DNA of 64,000 nucleotides from Tanytarsus gracilentus (GCA_038502055.1 JAXRKN010000041.1:25001-89000), one strand, 5' to 3'. Positions 11,263 through 22,592 are shown, counted from the stretch's first letter. Made by a program: numbers and translations. The notes: generated by a model not told the origin, from the letters alone.

Positions 11263-12637
11263 CTATGAATAATACAAGAAGTCGCATATGAGAATGGTAT
11301 CGTCGTGAGAGCTGGATACAATTTGAAATTCATCAAACTGTAGTCTAAATACTCGGCCTGTGTGTACCTTAAAAAATAGAAAGTAGTATAGGTAACAATT
11401 CTATATGTAATATTTTTTCTGCTTACATTTAATGTTTTAATACAGAGAGAGTTGGGTTGTGCTCGTGGATCTAATGCAGCAACAAGATCCCACACTTTGA
11501 TTTTTCCATCATACGCTCCACTCACAATTCGTTTTGAATCGAAGCGAATACAACGAACTAATTCCTCGAGTCCTTCAAGGACTCGTAGACAAGCTCCACA
11601 TTCAATGTCCCATAGGCGAATTGAATTATCAGAGCTTCCGCTCACCACAAGACGATCTCTATATTGAAGACAGGCCACGTTTATGTCCATTTAGTGTCCG
11701 AATGAATTCACAAGATGAAGTGCTCTACACCTAAAATATAATTTTTAAGTACATATTAGATATCATTTGTTATTTAATAATCAAACAGTTACAAAACAAT
11801 TATGGACGAAAAAAATTAAATTTTGATCTTCAGACCTTAATATCCTGTCCTATCTCTAGAGGCCGATACGATATACTTTTCATCAAAGTCTACAACATTA
11901 ACAGCGGCTCGATGTCCAACTAGCACACGCCGAAGAGTTATTTCCTTTGGAGACGTTATGTCCCAAACCGCAATTGAACGATCCTACAAATTTAAGTTAT
12001 TTAATATTTGAGGCAAGATAAACGTTAATTGTGTTTGTACTTTTGAACAAGTAACCATCATGCCATTGTTGAATCTCAAGTGAAGGACTGCCTCACAATG
12101 ATGTATCAGAGTGTTTGTCATCTCTACGGTTTTCACCTCCCACACTCGAACGTGTGGAGTCACTTGATCCGCTGATAATTACTTTGTCATCGTACTGTAA
12201 GCACAAAACTGATCCAGTGTGACCTGTCAAAATCTAGATCAAGAGAAAATTTTGCAATAAAAAAAATTGGAGTCGTATAGGAGTTTAGCACAAACCTTAT
12301 TGCATTGCAATGTATGACGTTCCCATATTTTAATAGTGTTATCGCGCAATCCTGATACTATCTTGTTGTCGTCGTACTGAAGACAATAGACTCCCTTTGA
12401 ATTCTCAGATCTGCAATTTATTCGCTGCAAATTGTGATTTCCGGACCTCCAATTGTTCTCGATAGTCTCGATGTCCTTAATCATTTATTTTAAATTATTA
12501 TTTTTTGAAACAAACCGATTATTGGATAAAGTTGACGATAAGTCCTCTCCAGAGTGTGTCGCTTCTGACCTTACGCTCAATCAGTTTTTTCCATAGCATT
12601 CCCTCGCTAAACACACGATTCCACTCTTTAGACACTA
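11263..12637 (-). pseudogene. slmb: slimb/beta-TrCP copy, broken
   Basis: Pieces in order match the F-box/WD40 ubiquitin-ligase adaptor Slimb: an F-box tail (KEWNRVFSEGMLWKKLIE), then WD repeats (RINCRSENSKGVYCLQYDD, LTGHTGSVLCLQYDDKVI, VLVGHRAAVNVVDFDEKYI, LVVSGSSDNSIRLWDIECG, RIVSGAYDGKIKVWDLVAA) and the last blade (VHTGRVFRLQFDEFQIV). Introns are kept, so it is not a processed copy. Several lesions break it: an in-frame stop and about 20 missing residues near 12500, an extra base near 12150, a lost repeat end with stop near 11855, and a frame slip near 11690. One conserved GHE is GLE. Exons for the N terminus and most of the F-box are absent; a Helentron-like repeat begins at 12638. A functional copy must lie elsewhere. 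Confidence 0.85.
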
Positions 12638-13290
12638 ACGCTGTCGCATAAGTGAGATGTGTGTGAAAATTTCATTTAATAAAATCACCTGTAAATCACA
12701 ATTTTAAATAAATATTTTTATGCGAAAATGTCATTAGGAGTTGCACAAATTGAATATAATTCGAGTTCATTCATTTACAGCTGTCCATCACTGATATCAC
12801 AACCACTTAAGATTCGATGAGATGAAAAGGGCAAAGGCACTTTGATGAAAATATTAATTTTTTCCATTTTTAATTTTCTTTTCTTTACTATCGACACTTT
12901 TCGCTTCAAAAGAAAAGATGCGAAAAGTTAAACCCCCCTCATTACACAATTCAAAATTTTAATGGCGGTTACGTTAACCGCGACAATTTCATTCGAACTG
13001 TAGAAAAAAAAGATAATTATCATAATTATCTCGACTAATTATCTAATTATCAAAAAAAATAATTAGGAATAATTAGAATAATTAGGATAATTAGGAATAT
13101 TATGGCCGTCCATGGCACGACCCATAGTCATGACCCAAAAAATTTCTAAAATGGGCTAATATAGACCCTACGACCTACCATCTGGCGAAAACCCGAAGTC
13201 TCTAGCTGGTCCAGGAGCCGAGATCTCGATGGAACGGACAGACGGACGGAATCACGAGCATATAAGCGTTACCACACCTTGTAAAAAAAT
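12638..13290 (-). mobile_element. Helentron-like element, minus orientation
   Basis: Read on the minus strand it begins with GGTGTGGTAACGCTTATAT, a GTCCGTCTGTCC stretch and CCATCGAGATCTCGG, the same left end as at 1291. Then come TAATTAGGATAATTAGG-type repeats, the block TGGCGGTTACGTTAACCGCG and the right part CGCTGTCGCATAAGTGAGA. It abuts the broken end of the slimb copy. Confidence 0.7.
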
Positions 13291-13728
13291 CAAAAATCAT
13301 CGATCGACTGGAATCGATTTTAGTCGATCAGAAAAATTATCGATAGAAAAATTAAAGCATCCCAAAAATATTTTTTTCAAATTTTAAACAGTTTTTTCCT
13401 ATTAAAAATCAATGAAATGTGTACCAGATCAAATATATGTTGTATGGTGCTAGAAATGTCTCAATTTAAAAAATAAAATTCACTACGAAGTTTTGGATCT
13501 CCACCCTATATATATAACCCCCCTCCATAAAATATTTTTATAAAAACCTCCCTTTATGAATGAAATTTATTTTTGAAACAAGCAATATAGTAATATGAGA
13601 AAAAAGTGAGAACAGTTTTAACGTCAAAAGTAAAATAATAAGTTCTACGACATGGATTTAAAATAAAAGTTTTTGAAGCAAAGTGTAAATTAATTGATTG
13701 AACGGATTAGTTTAAATATCGTGGAAAT

Positions 13729-16700
13729 ATGAATGAACATCAAACGAGGGAGGAGAAATTTGTCCTTGAAAATGGTAGGGAGTATTTTTTAAATTTTCAT
13801 CGCTAAATTTATTGATTTTTTGTCATTTATTCTTTTAACAGAGAATTGTGGGATGCTAAGGGCTCTCTATGAGTTTCAAGCAGTTTATGCAAAAACAATC
13901 TCGTAAGTATATCTGTTGTCATTGAATACTAATAAAACAAATTTGTTTTTCATTCAATTGAACCGAACGTAGGTTTGAAGAAAATGAAATTTTCCTTCTA
14001 CATCAAACGAGTGCAAGACAAAAAAACTGGTGGCAAGTAGTCAGTGAGAGTGGTAATGTCGGGTAAAAGAAATATCATTTTATATATTTGAACTTTTTTG
14101 ATAGTTGACGTAATTTTTTTCTTCAGATTTGTACCGTCTAATTATGTGGAGGAGATCAAAGTATGTATAATTTATTATTTAATGTTGTTTTAAGTTAACT
14201 TTGGACTGACTTAATCGGTCGATATTTTGATAGGATCTTTCAAGATGTGCTTTAAAGCTACTAACTGTGGGTTATCGGCTGAATAGGTGGAGTTGAGTTT
14301 TAATAAATGCTATTTAGAAATGATAGTTTTAAATTTTCCTGGCCACATCTTGTATTAATTTCATTATGGTTTATGAATTAAAGTTCCAAAACTGATTTTA
14401 AAATTTAACTTTTAGATTCCTAAAAGTTTGCAGCCGTTCCAAAATGAAGACTAAATTTTTTTATGATTTTTCTAACATAGTACAACTTGTACACTAACTA
14501 AAATTAAATGTTTGGAAATTTATACTTAATTCATTTGATCCGTTTAGTTAATTTTTGAAAAAAATTTCCTGCTTCATACAGAAGGTATATGGTTAGTCTA
14601 AAAGTGTTAATAGAAAGATGAGACCATGTAGAATTTAATAAAAAATAGTCTTATACTGCTTTGAAGTAAAATCTAAGGACAAGATGGGTCTGCAAACGGC
14701 GTTGCCATTTCCAATAGCTCCGCTGTCTTAGATTAGTACCCCGTAGTTCTGAACGCTGTCGCATAAATGAGATGTGTGTAAAACTTTCATTTAATAAAAT
14801 CACTTGAAATTCGCAATTTTAAATAAATATTTTTACTCGAAAATGTCGATAAGAGTTGCACAAATTGAATTACATTCGAGTACAAAATAGTTTTTTGGAG
14901 CACGTAGTGAAAATTTACATTCAACTGTAAATAGCATCAAAAGACAAACACACTTTAATTCACTACTTGTCAATTTTTATTAAAATTCGTGATGCATTTC
15001 GATAAGACAACTTATCATCATCAGACATCAATCGATACTGAGTTTTCTCAATCTTGTCATTGTGTGACTCTCTTTTTGTCAATTGCATACTTGAATAACT
15101 TCGAAGTAACCATTAACTGGTCGTCTCAGGAATGTACTGAAAAGGAACCACATTAACGTATGCTTTAAGAATAGAGGCACTTTAAAAGATCTCTTAGGAG
15201 GAATAAAGAAAAAGAAGAGTCCCATGGAGAAGTCTGGGATCTATCGAATTTTTTGTAATGATTGTGATCAAGAGTATCGTGGCCAAACGAAAAGACGCTT
15301 GGAAACAAGAGAAAAGGAACATGACAGAGCCATAAAAAATAAACAAATCGACAAATCTTCGGTAGCACGGCATTGTGGTGGAACTGATCACGAAAAGGGA
15401 GGCATGGAATTGATTAAGCAGGTTGAGAATCAATGGGAACTTGACAGTTACGAGAGTCTCTTCATTGCAGTGGCTGACAATCTCATGAACGAGGGGGTGG
15501 CGCCAATAACTTCGAAGTTATTCAAGTATGCAATTGACAAAAAGAGAGTCAAATAATGACAAGATTGAGAGAACTCAGTATCGATTGATGTCTGATGATG
15601 ATAAGTTGTCTTATCGAAATGCATCACGAATTTTAATAAAAATTGACAAGTAGTGAATTAAAGTGTGTTTGTCTTTTGATGCTATTTACAGTTGAATACA
15701 TTCGAGTACATTCATTTACAGCTGCCAATCACTGATATCACTGCCACCAAAGATTTTAATTTTCACTTTTGTTTACTATTGACACTTTTCGCTTCGAAAA
15801 AAAAAGTAAAAGATGCGAAAAGTTACACCCCCCATTTCAAAATTTCAATGGCGGTTACGTTTACCGCGACAATTTCATTCGAGCGGTACAGAAAAAAAGA
15901 TAATTAGATAATTAGGATAATTAGGAATAATTAGAATAAATGGACATTTTGGACACTCCTGGTCGACCATGATCGACACTCCTAAAAAATCATCAATGCC
16001 AATCAATTGCTAGTTCAATTCCGAGTATCATTTGAGTATATGTTTTGATATTGTACAGTGCAATGTCTTGGCACTAGGGGCTGAAAACTGGTTTTGGAGA
16101 AATCCAAAATTAATATATAGCGGAGCTATAATAAACTCGATTTTTGTAATTACAACAACAACAATTTATTCAATCGAATACCCCTGTCTATATAAAGTTT
16201 AAACAAATTTGACAATGAATTAAAGATAGTTTGGGTCACAGTAAGTAAGTGTTTAAACTGACGTAATGAATTAAAATCCCTAATATCTTTTCGGCTAATC
16301 TTTGGTTTCTTTAAGCGATGTTTTTTCCCACTTTTTTGCTGATTCTAGTAGTTTAGGTCATTCTAAAGCCAAATCAACGAAGATTAGTAACAATAAATAC
16401 TAATAACATCTCTCTAATAGCTCAAAATTTATTACCCACTTAAATCAAATCGATCAGCTATATAGAATCTAACAATTTTACTTAATTATTTTTTAGGTGG
16501 AACCTGCCTTTCTCCTCGAATTTCTCGAAACTGCAATAGAAAATTTAAAGAGAAATGTTGAAAGTGAAATTAACAACATAATTTCACGAGATCAACTCAT
16601 TGCTAATCTTATAAAAAAGAAGAAGAATTTGGAGAAGATTATGAGGGGAGAGGTTAATCTAAAAACTACATCTTTAAAGGAGGACATTCCCGATGAAACT

Positions 16701-18475
16701 ATTCCATTGCCGACAGAAAAGAGCAAAAAGTCAAAAGTTATTTTGAAGGAACAATTAAGTGAAAATGAAAACATGCACAAAATCAAGCATGACACAACAA
16801 AAAAATCAATGTCAAACTCGTGTGTTGTCGAAGCAGCTAAGCCGTCGCCACCAATAAAAGAGAGCCCAAGCATGAGCATCCTAGCTTCGAAGCTAGAAGA
16901 GACCCTCTCTGAAATTTCTTCTTCTGGTGCTACAACAACAACTGTTAAAATTACAAGGACTACAGCTGATGCTACCATGATAACAAAAGAATTTTTGAAC
17001 GACATTAAAGCAGCTGTGGTATCCAAAGAAGATGAAGAAAAACATGAAGCCATAATAATGGCGAATGGAGTCTGCAAGAATGTTGAAAAATTTGAGCCAA
17101 TTATTATTGAGGAGATGGATGTCTACCAAATTCTAGAATCCCTAAGAAAAAATACTAATTTGTCTCACGAGTTAAGTCAACGTGCATTGCGTGTTTTCAT
17201 TTCAGAAATGGAAGCTCTTTTGCCGGATATTAGCCGATATCTGGATCCTATTGCCGTTCATTTGACTAAAGATTCTCTTGCTGTTCCCGATAATCTTTTG
17301 GGCGAAACACACGATTCGCACAGACTCCGTATTCTTTTTTCAGAATTAGTCGATGCCAAAAATGATACGAATCAACGGTCATTATTTTTTTACAATTTAT
17401 TGTGCTTTTCATAACTTTTTTTAAATCAGTATTGAAATTATTTTTTAATCTAAAACAATTATAGGTCTTGGATGTTGTACGAAGACGAAGCCGATATTAC
17501 CAACTATCTTACGGAGCTGATCAGAATTCTCGTTGATGCTGACCCAAAAATTTGCCGCTATGAAATGTCCGTAGACGCATACAATTCAGTTAATAATCTC
17601 GTACTTTATTATCAAATGGAATCACGATGGTCTATTCGGAAGCTCATGTTAAAGACATTCAAGGCAATGTGCTTGCTCGACGTAACTTGCGTAGACATTC
17701 TTATTGGTTCAGTTTTACCGTTGGAGCTTGTTCAAGATATGCTAACGAATCCAGTTAATTTAGAGAAGTTGAGTGAACTTTCTGTAATGCTAATAATGAT
17801 ATGGAGTGCGGGACATAAAATGCCAGTAGGACATTTTGATTTAATGGGGGATAACTTTGTTCTTTTTATGCTGAATCTTATTGAAAATCCTCTTGAAGAC
17901 GATCAAACTGAATTTTTGTCTGATGTTATGATTAACTTGCTACTGGCATTTAACCTTCAGTTTGATAACTTTACAGAAAACACAATCCTTGAAACAATGC
18001 AGCACGTTAAAACTTCAAAATGCTTGACAGAAAAAATATTACTTTTAATAAATCGCGAAGATGATCCTGTGTTTGTTTTAAAGCACACAAAACCAAAAGT
18101 TAATTCAGTTCTTAAAATTCTCGTTGACCTCTTCTCAATTTCTGAAACATCAAATTTATTTTACATCAACGACATTAAAGTACTAATTGATATTCTCGTA
18201 AGACAGCTATCTGATTTATCAGCAGGAGATCCAGTAAGGAAACCTTTTTTTAATAAATTAATTTAAATTTTCTTCATTTTTAGCTACGCAAATGGTATCT
18301 TGAGCTATGTCGAAGGATTCTAAGAAATACTGACTACACAAACCATCAACATCGCGCGTTAGATCTCATGAAAATTTTTACGCGAATTTTTTGTGAGGAA
18401 ACTGTTGAGAGTGCAAGTGATCAACAAATTGTACGAGAAATTTCAAATGAATTTTCTCACATTTTTAAAGCATAA
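13729..18475 (+). CDS. NCKIPSD/SPIN90/DIP-like SH3 protein
   Basis: Exons 13729-13774, 13842-13902, 13973-14062, 14127-14160, 16497-17377, 17465-18233 and 18284-18475 join in frame with GT-AG introns. The first three small exons encode an SH3 domain (ALYEFQAVYAK, ENEIFLLHQTS, WWQVV, GFVPSNYVEEI). A charged linker rich in K, S and T follows. The last three exons encode the all-helical leucine-rich domain typical of SPIN90/NCKIPSD (SWMLYEDEADITNYLTELI, WSIRKLMLKTFKAMC). Family members bind Nck, dynamin or Arp2/3 and seed linear actin filaments. The start could instead be the ATG at 13853, since the two exons are in frame. Intron 4 is over 2.3 kb because it holds nested mobile elements. Confidence 0.85.
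14981..15034 (-). ncRNA. Hammerhead-ribozyme-like motif, left inverted copy
   Basis: The mirror copy of the motif at 15582-15635 on the opposite strand. CTGATGA is at 15024-15018 and GAAA at 15000-14997 (minus strand), with identical core and stem II. It exists because the two ends of the Penelope-like element are inverted copies. Confidence 0.6.
15224..15556 (+). CDS. Penelope-like GIY-YIG endonuclease domain (fragment)
   Basis: Open from about 15110; the first ATG gives 110 residues. SGIYRIFCNDCDQEYRGQTK is a GIY-YIG core, with IYR for GIY and EYRGQTKRRLETREKEH continuing the motif. The CNDC pair with later H residues fits the zinc-finger-like feature of Penelope endonucleases, and the upstream linker FKNRGTLKDLLGG is also typical. 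This domain nicks DNA for target-primed reverse transcription. The RT portion is absent, so this is the 3' remnant of the element and not a host nuclease. Confidence 0.8.
   Translation: MEKSGIYRIFCNDCDQEYRGQTKRRLETREKEHDRAIKNKQIDKSSVARHCGGTDHEKGGMELIKQVENQWELDSYESLFIAVADNLMNEGVAPITSKLFKYAIDKKRVK
15582..15635 (+). ncRNA. Hammerhead-ribozyme-like motif, right inverted copy
   Basis: CTGATGA (15592-15598), then a 6-bp stem II GATAAG/CTTATC with a TTGT loop (15600-15615), then GAAA (15616-15619), then TGCATC with the expected cleavage C at 15625. GAAA-TGCA-TC gives a two-pair palindromic helix III, like the minimal dimer-forming hammerheads described in Penelope-like elements. Stem I pairs weakly (TGT with ACG, then ATT with AAT across a small bulge). 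One extra T sits between CTGATGA and stem II, a position where some natural hammerheads also carry an extra base. Activity is untested. Confidence 0.65.
16018..16130 (+). repeat. TATAGC-hairpin repeat, partial copy
   Basis: Starts at GTATCATTTGAGTATATG, contains CTTGGCACTAGGGGC and ends at TATATAGCGGAGCTATAAT, a terminal hairpin (TATAGC/GCTATA). It is one of five copies in the window that share this 3' end but start at different points. Confidence 0.75.
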
Positions 18476-18639
18476 ATTATAATTTAACCCTAAAATTTCT
18501 CATAAGGAGCTCACAAATATTGTCAGTTAAAAAAAAGAAAATTTGTGAAGGACTCTTTTGCAGTTGCAAAGCTGTGGAAAATTTAATTTGGAAATGTTTG
18601 TTCTCTCTTTGCAAATTTACTTTTCGTTTCAATGGTTGT

Positions 18640-18935
18640 CCATGTTGTTCCTAATTATTCCTAATTATTCTAATTATTCCTAATTATTTTCTTAATTTCT
18701 TAATTTTTTTGATAATTAGAATAATTAGCATAATTAGGATAATTAGGAAAAGGGTTGTCGCTGCGCGACAATTTCAACTAATTATTCTAATTATGCTAAT
18801 TATTCTAATTATGCTAATTATTCTAATTATCTAATTATCAAAAAAATTAAGAAAATTTAAAAATTAAAAAAATAATTAGGAATAATTAGAAATAATTAGA
18901 AATAATTAGAAATAATTAGGATAATTAGGAATAAA
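18640..18935. repeat. TAATTATTC tract with GTTGTCGC palindrome (Helentron-like core)
   Basis: Long runs of TAATTATTCTAATTAT and its complement surround TTGTCGCTGCGCGACAA. The same core occurs at 51250-51900 and in shorter form at 12990-13100, 15895-15940, 42720-42765 and 55735-55870, as the internal part of the Helentron-like family. Confidence 0.65.
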
Positions 18936-19484
18936 ATATCACATATGCTGATAAATTAAATGTCGTGGCATAAGATCAAGATGTGTTTAATATTGAAATT
19001 TTAAAAAAATAACTAATTTTTCTCGTGAAATTTGAAGTTTAAATTTACATCATTTTCAGGGTTGAAAATTGTTGCAGCAGCCCCATTTAAGCCACCAACA
19101 GTTTCTTACAAAATTCATGTAATTTTTCAAAATTAAAATACATTACAACCCGTCTGTTTTCAGCAGAGTTTATGGTTTCATTTTCTAAATTTATTAAAAA
19201 TTTATATTTTACGTTTTCTATTCTTCATAATTAACTCTGCTTTTTGTAAGATTCTTACACCTCTAATTAGAAAGAAGATTTTAGATCAGTTAAGCTTAAT
19301 AATCAAGAAAAACTGTTAACTAACCACTAGTGGTAAATAGCTAAAAGATTGATTAATTTCAAAAACGACGATCGCTTAATTAAAAAAATACAATTATAGG
19401 AAGATGCCATCATTAAATAGATGCCAAACATGTGAAAAAATATAAATGCATAAATTATTTTTGAATTATCTTAAATTTCAGATG
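18936..19484. other. AT-rich intergenic DNA, nothing recognised
   Basis: No ORF, RNA or repeat family seen elsewhere in the window is visible here. Confidence 0.5.
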
Positions 19485-21192
19485 TATTATTCAAGTTTAA
19501 AATAAATTGATTGATTTATTACTAATAGGGAGCACGCTGGAGTTACCAGGAAGACGCGTTTTAATTTCCTTTTCCATAGCTCGAAAGCTTAGGCTAAGGA
19601 TAAAAACGTAACCATGCAGAACTCTTAAGAATAGAGTATAAATCCCCTTTTTTTTCCTCAACAGCAGACGTCCCCGCGGGAATTGCCTACCACGGGAAGT
19701 GCAACGCACGTCTTGAGAAAGACGCACTAGCGATCGAATAACCCCTATTAGAGTTTTTAATATAAGTCATCATGGAACGCCAAGCGGAAAAAAACCAAAC
19801 AGGACGCCGTAATCCATGACGTTAAATTGTTCATTTTGAACAGTCTTGTGACCACTAATCACAATTATGGGTTAGTTAACTGAACCTTACGATTGCAGTT
19901 AGAAAAAAATAAATCAAAGGTGGTTCGACGGTATTGTATAACGTACCGTTAAGAGCTGGTCCACAAAAACAATGGTCAAACCAATAAAATTTGGTAAATC
20001 ATCAACCTTCCTCCATCTAATCTTATTGATTAGCATGGGATGTACAGGTTATATATGTCCGTTAGTCAAAATAAAACTCATCCTTCCTCAACTGTGTCAC
20101 TGAGAAATCACTTTAATAGCTCATTGGATTGAGCGTACACTGACAATGTTAAGCGACATTTGTGTCATACTGTGTATTAGATGGGTGACCGTCGAGTGTT
20201 TTTCTCAGTTCCATCCGCCAAGCTCGTTTCTTGTGTTGGTCGTGAGTTGAAATGTGGAACATGAGACACATTGAAATGGAACGGCTTACGCACTTGAATT
20301 TCGGATGGGCCCATTGCCGTTACACTTATTTCGTGTTTCGACAATGTCGCAGAGCTTAAGAGTGTTGGGCCGTGTGCTGGGTGCGAGTATGACCGATTTA
20401 GGCATTTGGTGCCTCCACCGCTCATGAATTCGCAGAGAGGTGTCGGCTGCCTAAGGGAAGTGTCGCTAATCTACTGAGGATTCCTCTGAGTAAAATGGAT
20501 ATCGCTCATAAGGTGCACCTTGCGTATACGAGTCTATCATAAGAGCAAGTAAAGACGTCTGAATAAGATGGTCATTGCAAAAGGGTATAGCACAATATGA
20601 TCTGTATATCATCAGTGCTTGACTGTCTGATTTACTAATGTCAGCTCCAGTCTGCCCACCACCGCAATACAATACAATACAACTGTGTCACTAAGATTAT
20701 CAGTTGGTTTAGTTGGATACCAACAAAAACAAAGTGAAATTTTAAATTTTGAAAACAAAAGAAACAATTTGAACTTTAAATTATTTAACTTAAAAACAAC
20801 AAATTTCATTCGAAACAAAAAATTTATGACAATTGGAGGTTATGAATAACATCCAGAGATATAATATGAAAGATCCAGATTGGGAAAAAAAAATAATAAA
20901 TTTAATTTAATTTCTAATTTATTAAGGAAGTGAGAAGGAGCGATAATTAACAAATTAAAATTAAATCAAAACAAAATAAAAATCACCTCTCGTATTTCGC
21001 TCCTTTTCACTTCTTACCTGGTTATTTGATGGAACTCGATGATACTGGAGTTAAAGACACGACGACGAACACTTTAAAACTTTTAACACATAAAAACTAA
21101 TTTAAAACACTAAAATAAACAAAAAATATTACATTTTGTAAACAACTCGAAAAGGAGCGGGGAACTTCCTATTATTCAAGTTTAAAATAAAT
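19485..21192 (-). mobile_element. 1.66-kb insertion with 23-bp direct flanks, class unknown
   Basis: A perfect 23-bp direct repeat lies at 19485-19507 and 21170-21192. The DNA between is more GC-rich than its surroundings and holds only short frames. On the minus strand the left end looks like a 3' tail (TAGTAATAAATCAATCAA). A long variable-size target duplication and a simple tail suggest a retroposed insertion by a LINE machinery, but no RT or tRNA head is recognised. Near the right end GGAAGTGAGAAGGAGCGA (about 20931) and its near-complement (about 20996) form an inverted pair. Confidence 0.5.
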
Positions 21193-21638
21193 CGAAAGAA
21201 AATATATCCATATATTTAATTAGAGTTATGAATGTAAGATCAAATACATTTGTGAAACCTTACTTAATCACAAATAAATTTTTATCCCATCAGTTTTAAA
21301 TCAATATTAAATATTAAATTTTACCTTTAAGTTTATCAGCACTTTGAAATAAATTTTATTAATTAAAAAAACTAACAACTCGACAATATTGAGAAATTCA
21401 ATCTAGGTTAAGGCTTCCTATAAGTTTCAGTGTAGAATAAAATAAAATATTAAAAAAACGTTTAAAACTTTCCCTTCTCGTTAATTAGACATTTCGCACG
21501 GAAAAGTACTAAATAAAATAAATTCATTATAAATTTTATATTTTGATATATTTTGTTTAACTTCCTTGAAAACTTAAAATTTAATTTTAATATTTGCTTT
21601 GTCGTGATATATTAAACAAGTGTACGCAAAACTTGTGT

Positions 21639-21762
21639 GAATTTAAAATTAGCAATTAAGATCAAAAAATTAGAGAAGTGGAGGGGCCATTTTTGTTTGT
21701 TTCATTTTTTAAAACCGCTCCACTTCTCTAATTTTTGGATCTTAATTGCTAATTTAAAATTC
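21639..21762. other. Long near-perfect hairpin, about 45-bp stem
   Basis: The arms 21639-21685 and 21716-21762 are nearly exact reverse complements around a loop of about 30 bases. Both arms contain AGCAATTAAGATC and ATTAGAGAAGTGGAG or their complements. It could be a small foldback element or a precursor of a small RNA. The sequence alone does not decide. Confidence 0.6.
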
Positions 21763-22014
21763 ATTTTTTATTTTCTATTAAATTATTAAGATTGACGAAA
21801 TTTAGTAAAAATTATTTTATGTGCTCAACGGCTGTTTTAAAATTTCCCAGCTGAAAAGCGACATCTATTTTTCAAACTTTGAATTAGTCTTACACAACAG
21901 ATGTCGCACAGCGACATTAAGATAAAACTGGAGAATATAACTTAGGAGAACTTTGGGGACATTTGGAAAAATTGTTTACATTGATGTCCGCACATGGATT
22001 AAAACGAAAAAATC

Positions 22015-22243
22015 ATAACTCTGAGAGAAAGTTTAGATAAGAAAGTGAGAAAGTAAGATGACTTAAATGGCTCTAACTCCTCGTAGGATCAACCGATTTC
22101 AAATCTTTTTTCGCCAGTTTGTAGGGTTTGACTAGGCCTATCATTTGAGTATAAGTTTTGGTATTGCACAATGTAATGTCTTGGCACTAGGGGCCGAAAA
22201 CTGGTTTTGAAAAATCCGAAAGTAGTATATAGCGGAGCTATAA
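22015..22243 (+). repeat. TATAGC-hairpin repeat, longer copy
   Basis: Contains AGTAAGATGACTTAAATGG, CTCCTCGTAGGATCAACCGA, TTTGTAGGGTTTGACTAGGC and CTTGGCACTAGGGGC, and ends at TATATAGCGGAGCTATAA. It extends further 5' than the copies at 16018 and 58800. Confidence 0.75.
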
Positions 22244-22592
22244 ATATTGTATGAGGATTTTTGATTTTTAACGTGTTCCTGGCAGGATTTCTATGAATCT
22301 CTGACTGCGGATTTAACTCCTTTAAATTTTATGCAATGGGGGACTAATCAATTCCTTACAGCAGACACATGGTTGAATGAGAATATGCTACAAGGGGATT
22401 TAAACAGTATTACCACAAATAGAAAGCACATAAGAAGCAAAAGGAGATTTTTTTCTATTTTGAGGAAGTAAGAGATAACTTAAACGGTCTAAAAGATGTT
22501 TTAAATATAAAATAACTTTATAGTTCCGTGAAAACCTGTGCAGTTAAATAAATAAATAAATTAAAAGAAAAAAATAAGGGCCACAAGAAAAG

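Larger units (their letters stand above)
10436..11390. repeat. Tandem segmental duplication of about 420-530 bp
   Basis: 10436-10865 and 10967-11385 are diverged copies of the same segment. Each contains part of an exon of a membrane protein, then AT-rich sequence, then the last coding exon of a slimb/beta-TrCP copy, all on the minus strand. The left copy is cut by the satellite at about 10436 and has lost its slimb splice site. The right copy keeps splice-site-like boundaries. Confidence 0.8.
14885..15696 (+). mobile_element. Penelope-like element, 5'-truncated, with inverted pseudo-LTRs
   Basis: The 812-bp insert is flanked by a 14-bp direct repeat, TACATTCGAGTACA, at 14871-14884 and 15697-15710. 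The uninterrupted form of this site is visible in the related repeat near 12760. Its two ends are 189-bp inverted copies (14919-15107 and 15509-15697) with only a few differences. Between them lies the C-terminal GIY-YIG part of a Penelope protein. Penelope-like elements are known to insert as 5'-truncated copies with an extra partial copy in either orientation. The reverse transcriptase is missing, so this copy is dead. Confidence 0.85.
14755..16010 (-). mobile_element. Helentron-like element split by a Penelope-like element
   Basis: The two halves, 14755-14884 and 15697-16010, match the right and middle parts of the repeat at 12638-13290: CGCTGTCGCATAA, the block with TGGCGGTTACGT, the AATTAGGATAATTAGG tract and one central-repeat fragment. 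The interruption is the Penelope-like insertion at 14885-15696. The canonical left end is absent or eroded. Confidence 0.65.

Noticed and set aside
11148..12537. Functional slimb gene
   Set aside because: Stops, frame slips and missing N-terminal exons at several independent places rule out a working protein.
15224..15556. Host or horizontally acquired GIY-YIG nuclease
   Set aside because: It lies inside an insertion with target duplication and inverted ends and carries Penelope-type linker and zinc residues.
16592..17129. Minus-strand frames of 161 and 78 residues
   Set aside because: They are antisense shadows of the lysine-rich NCKIPSD-like exon.
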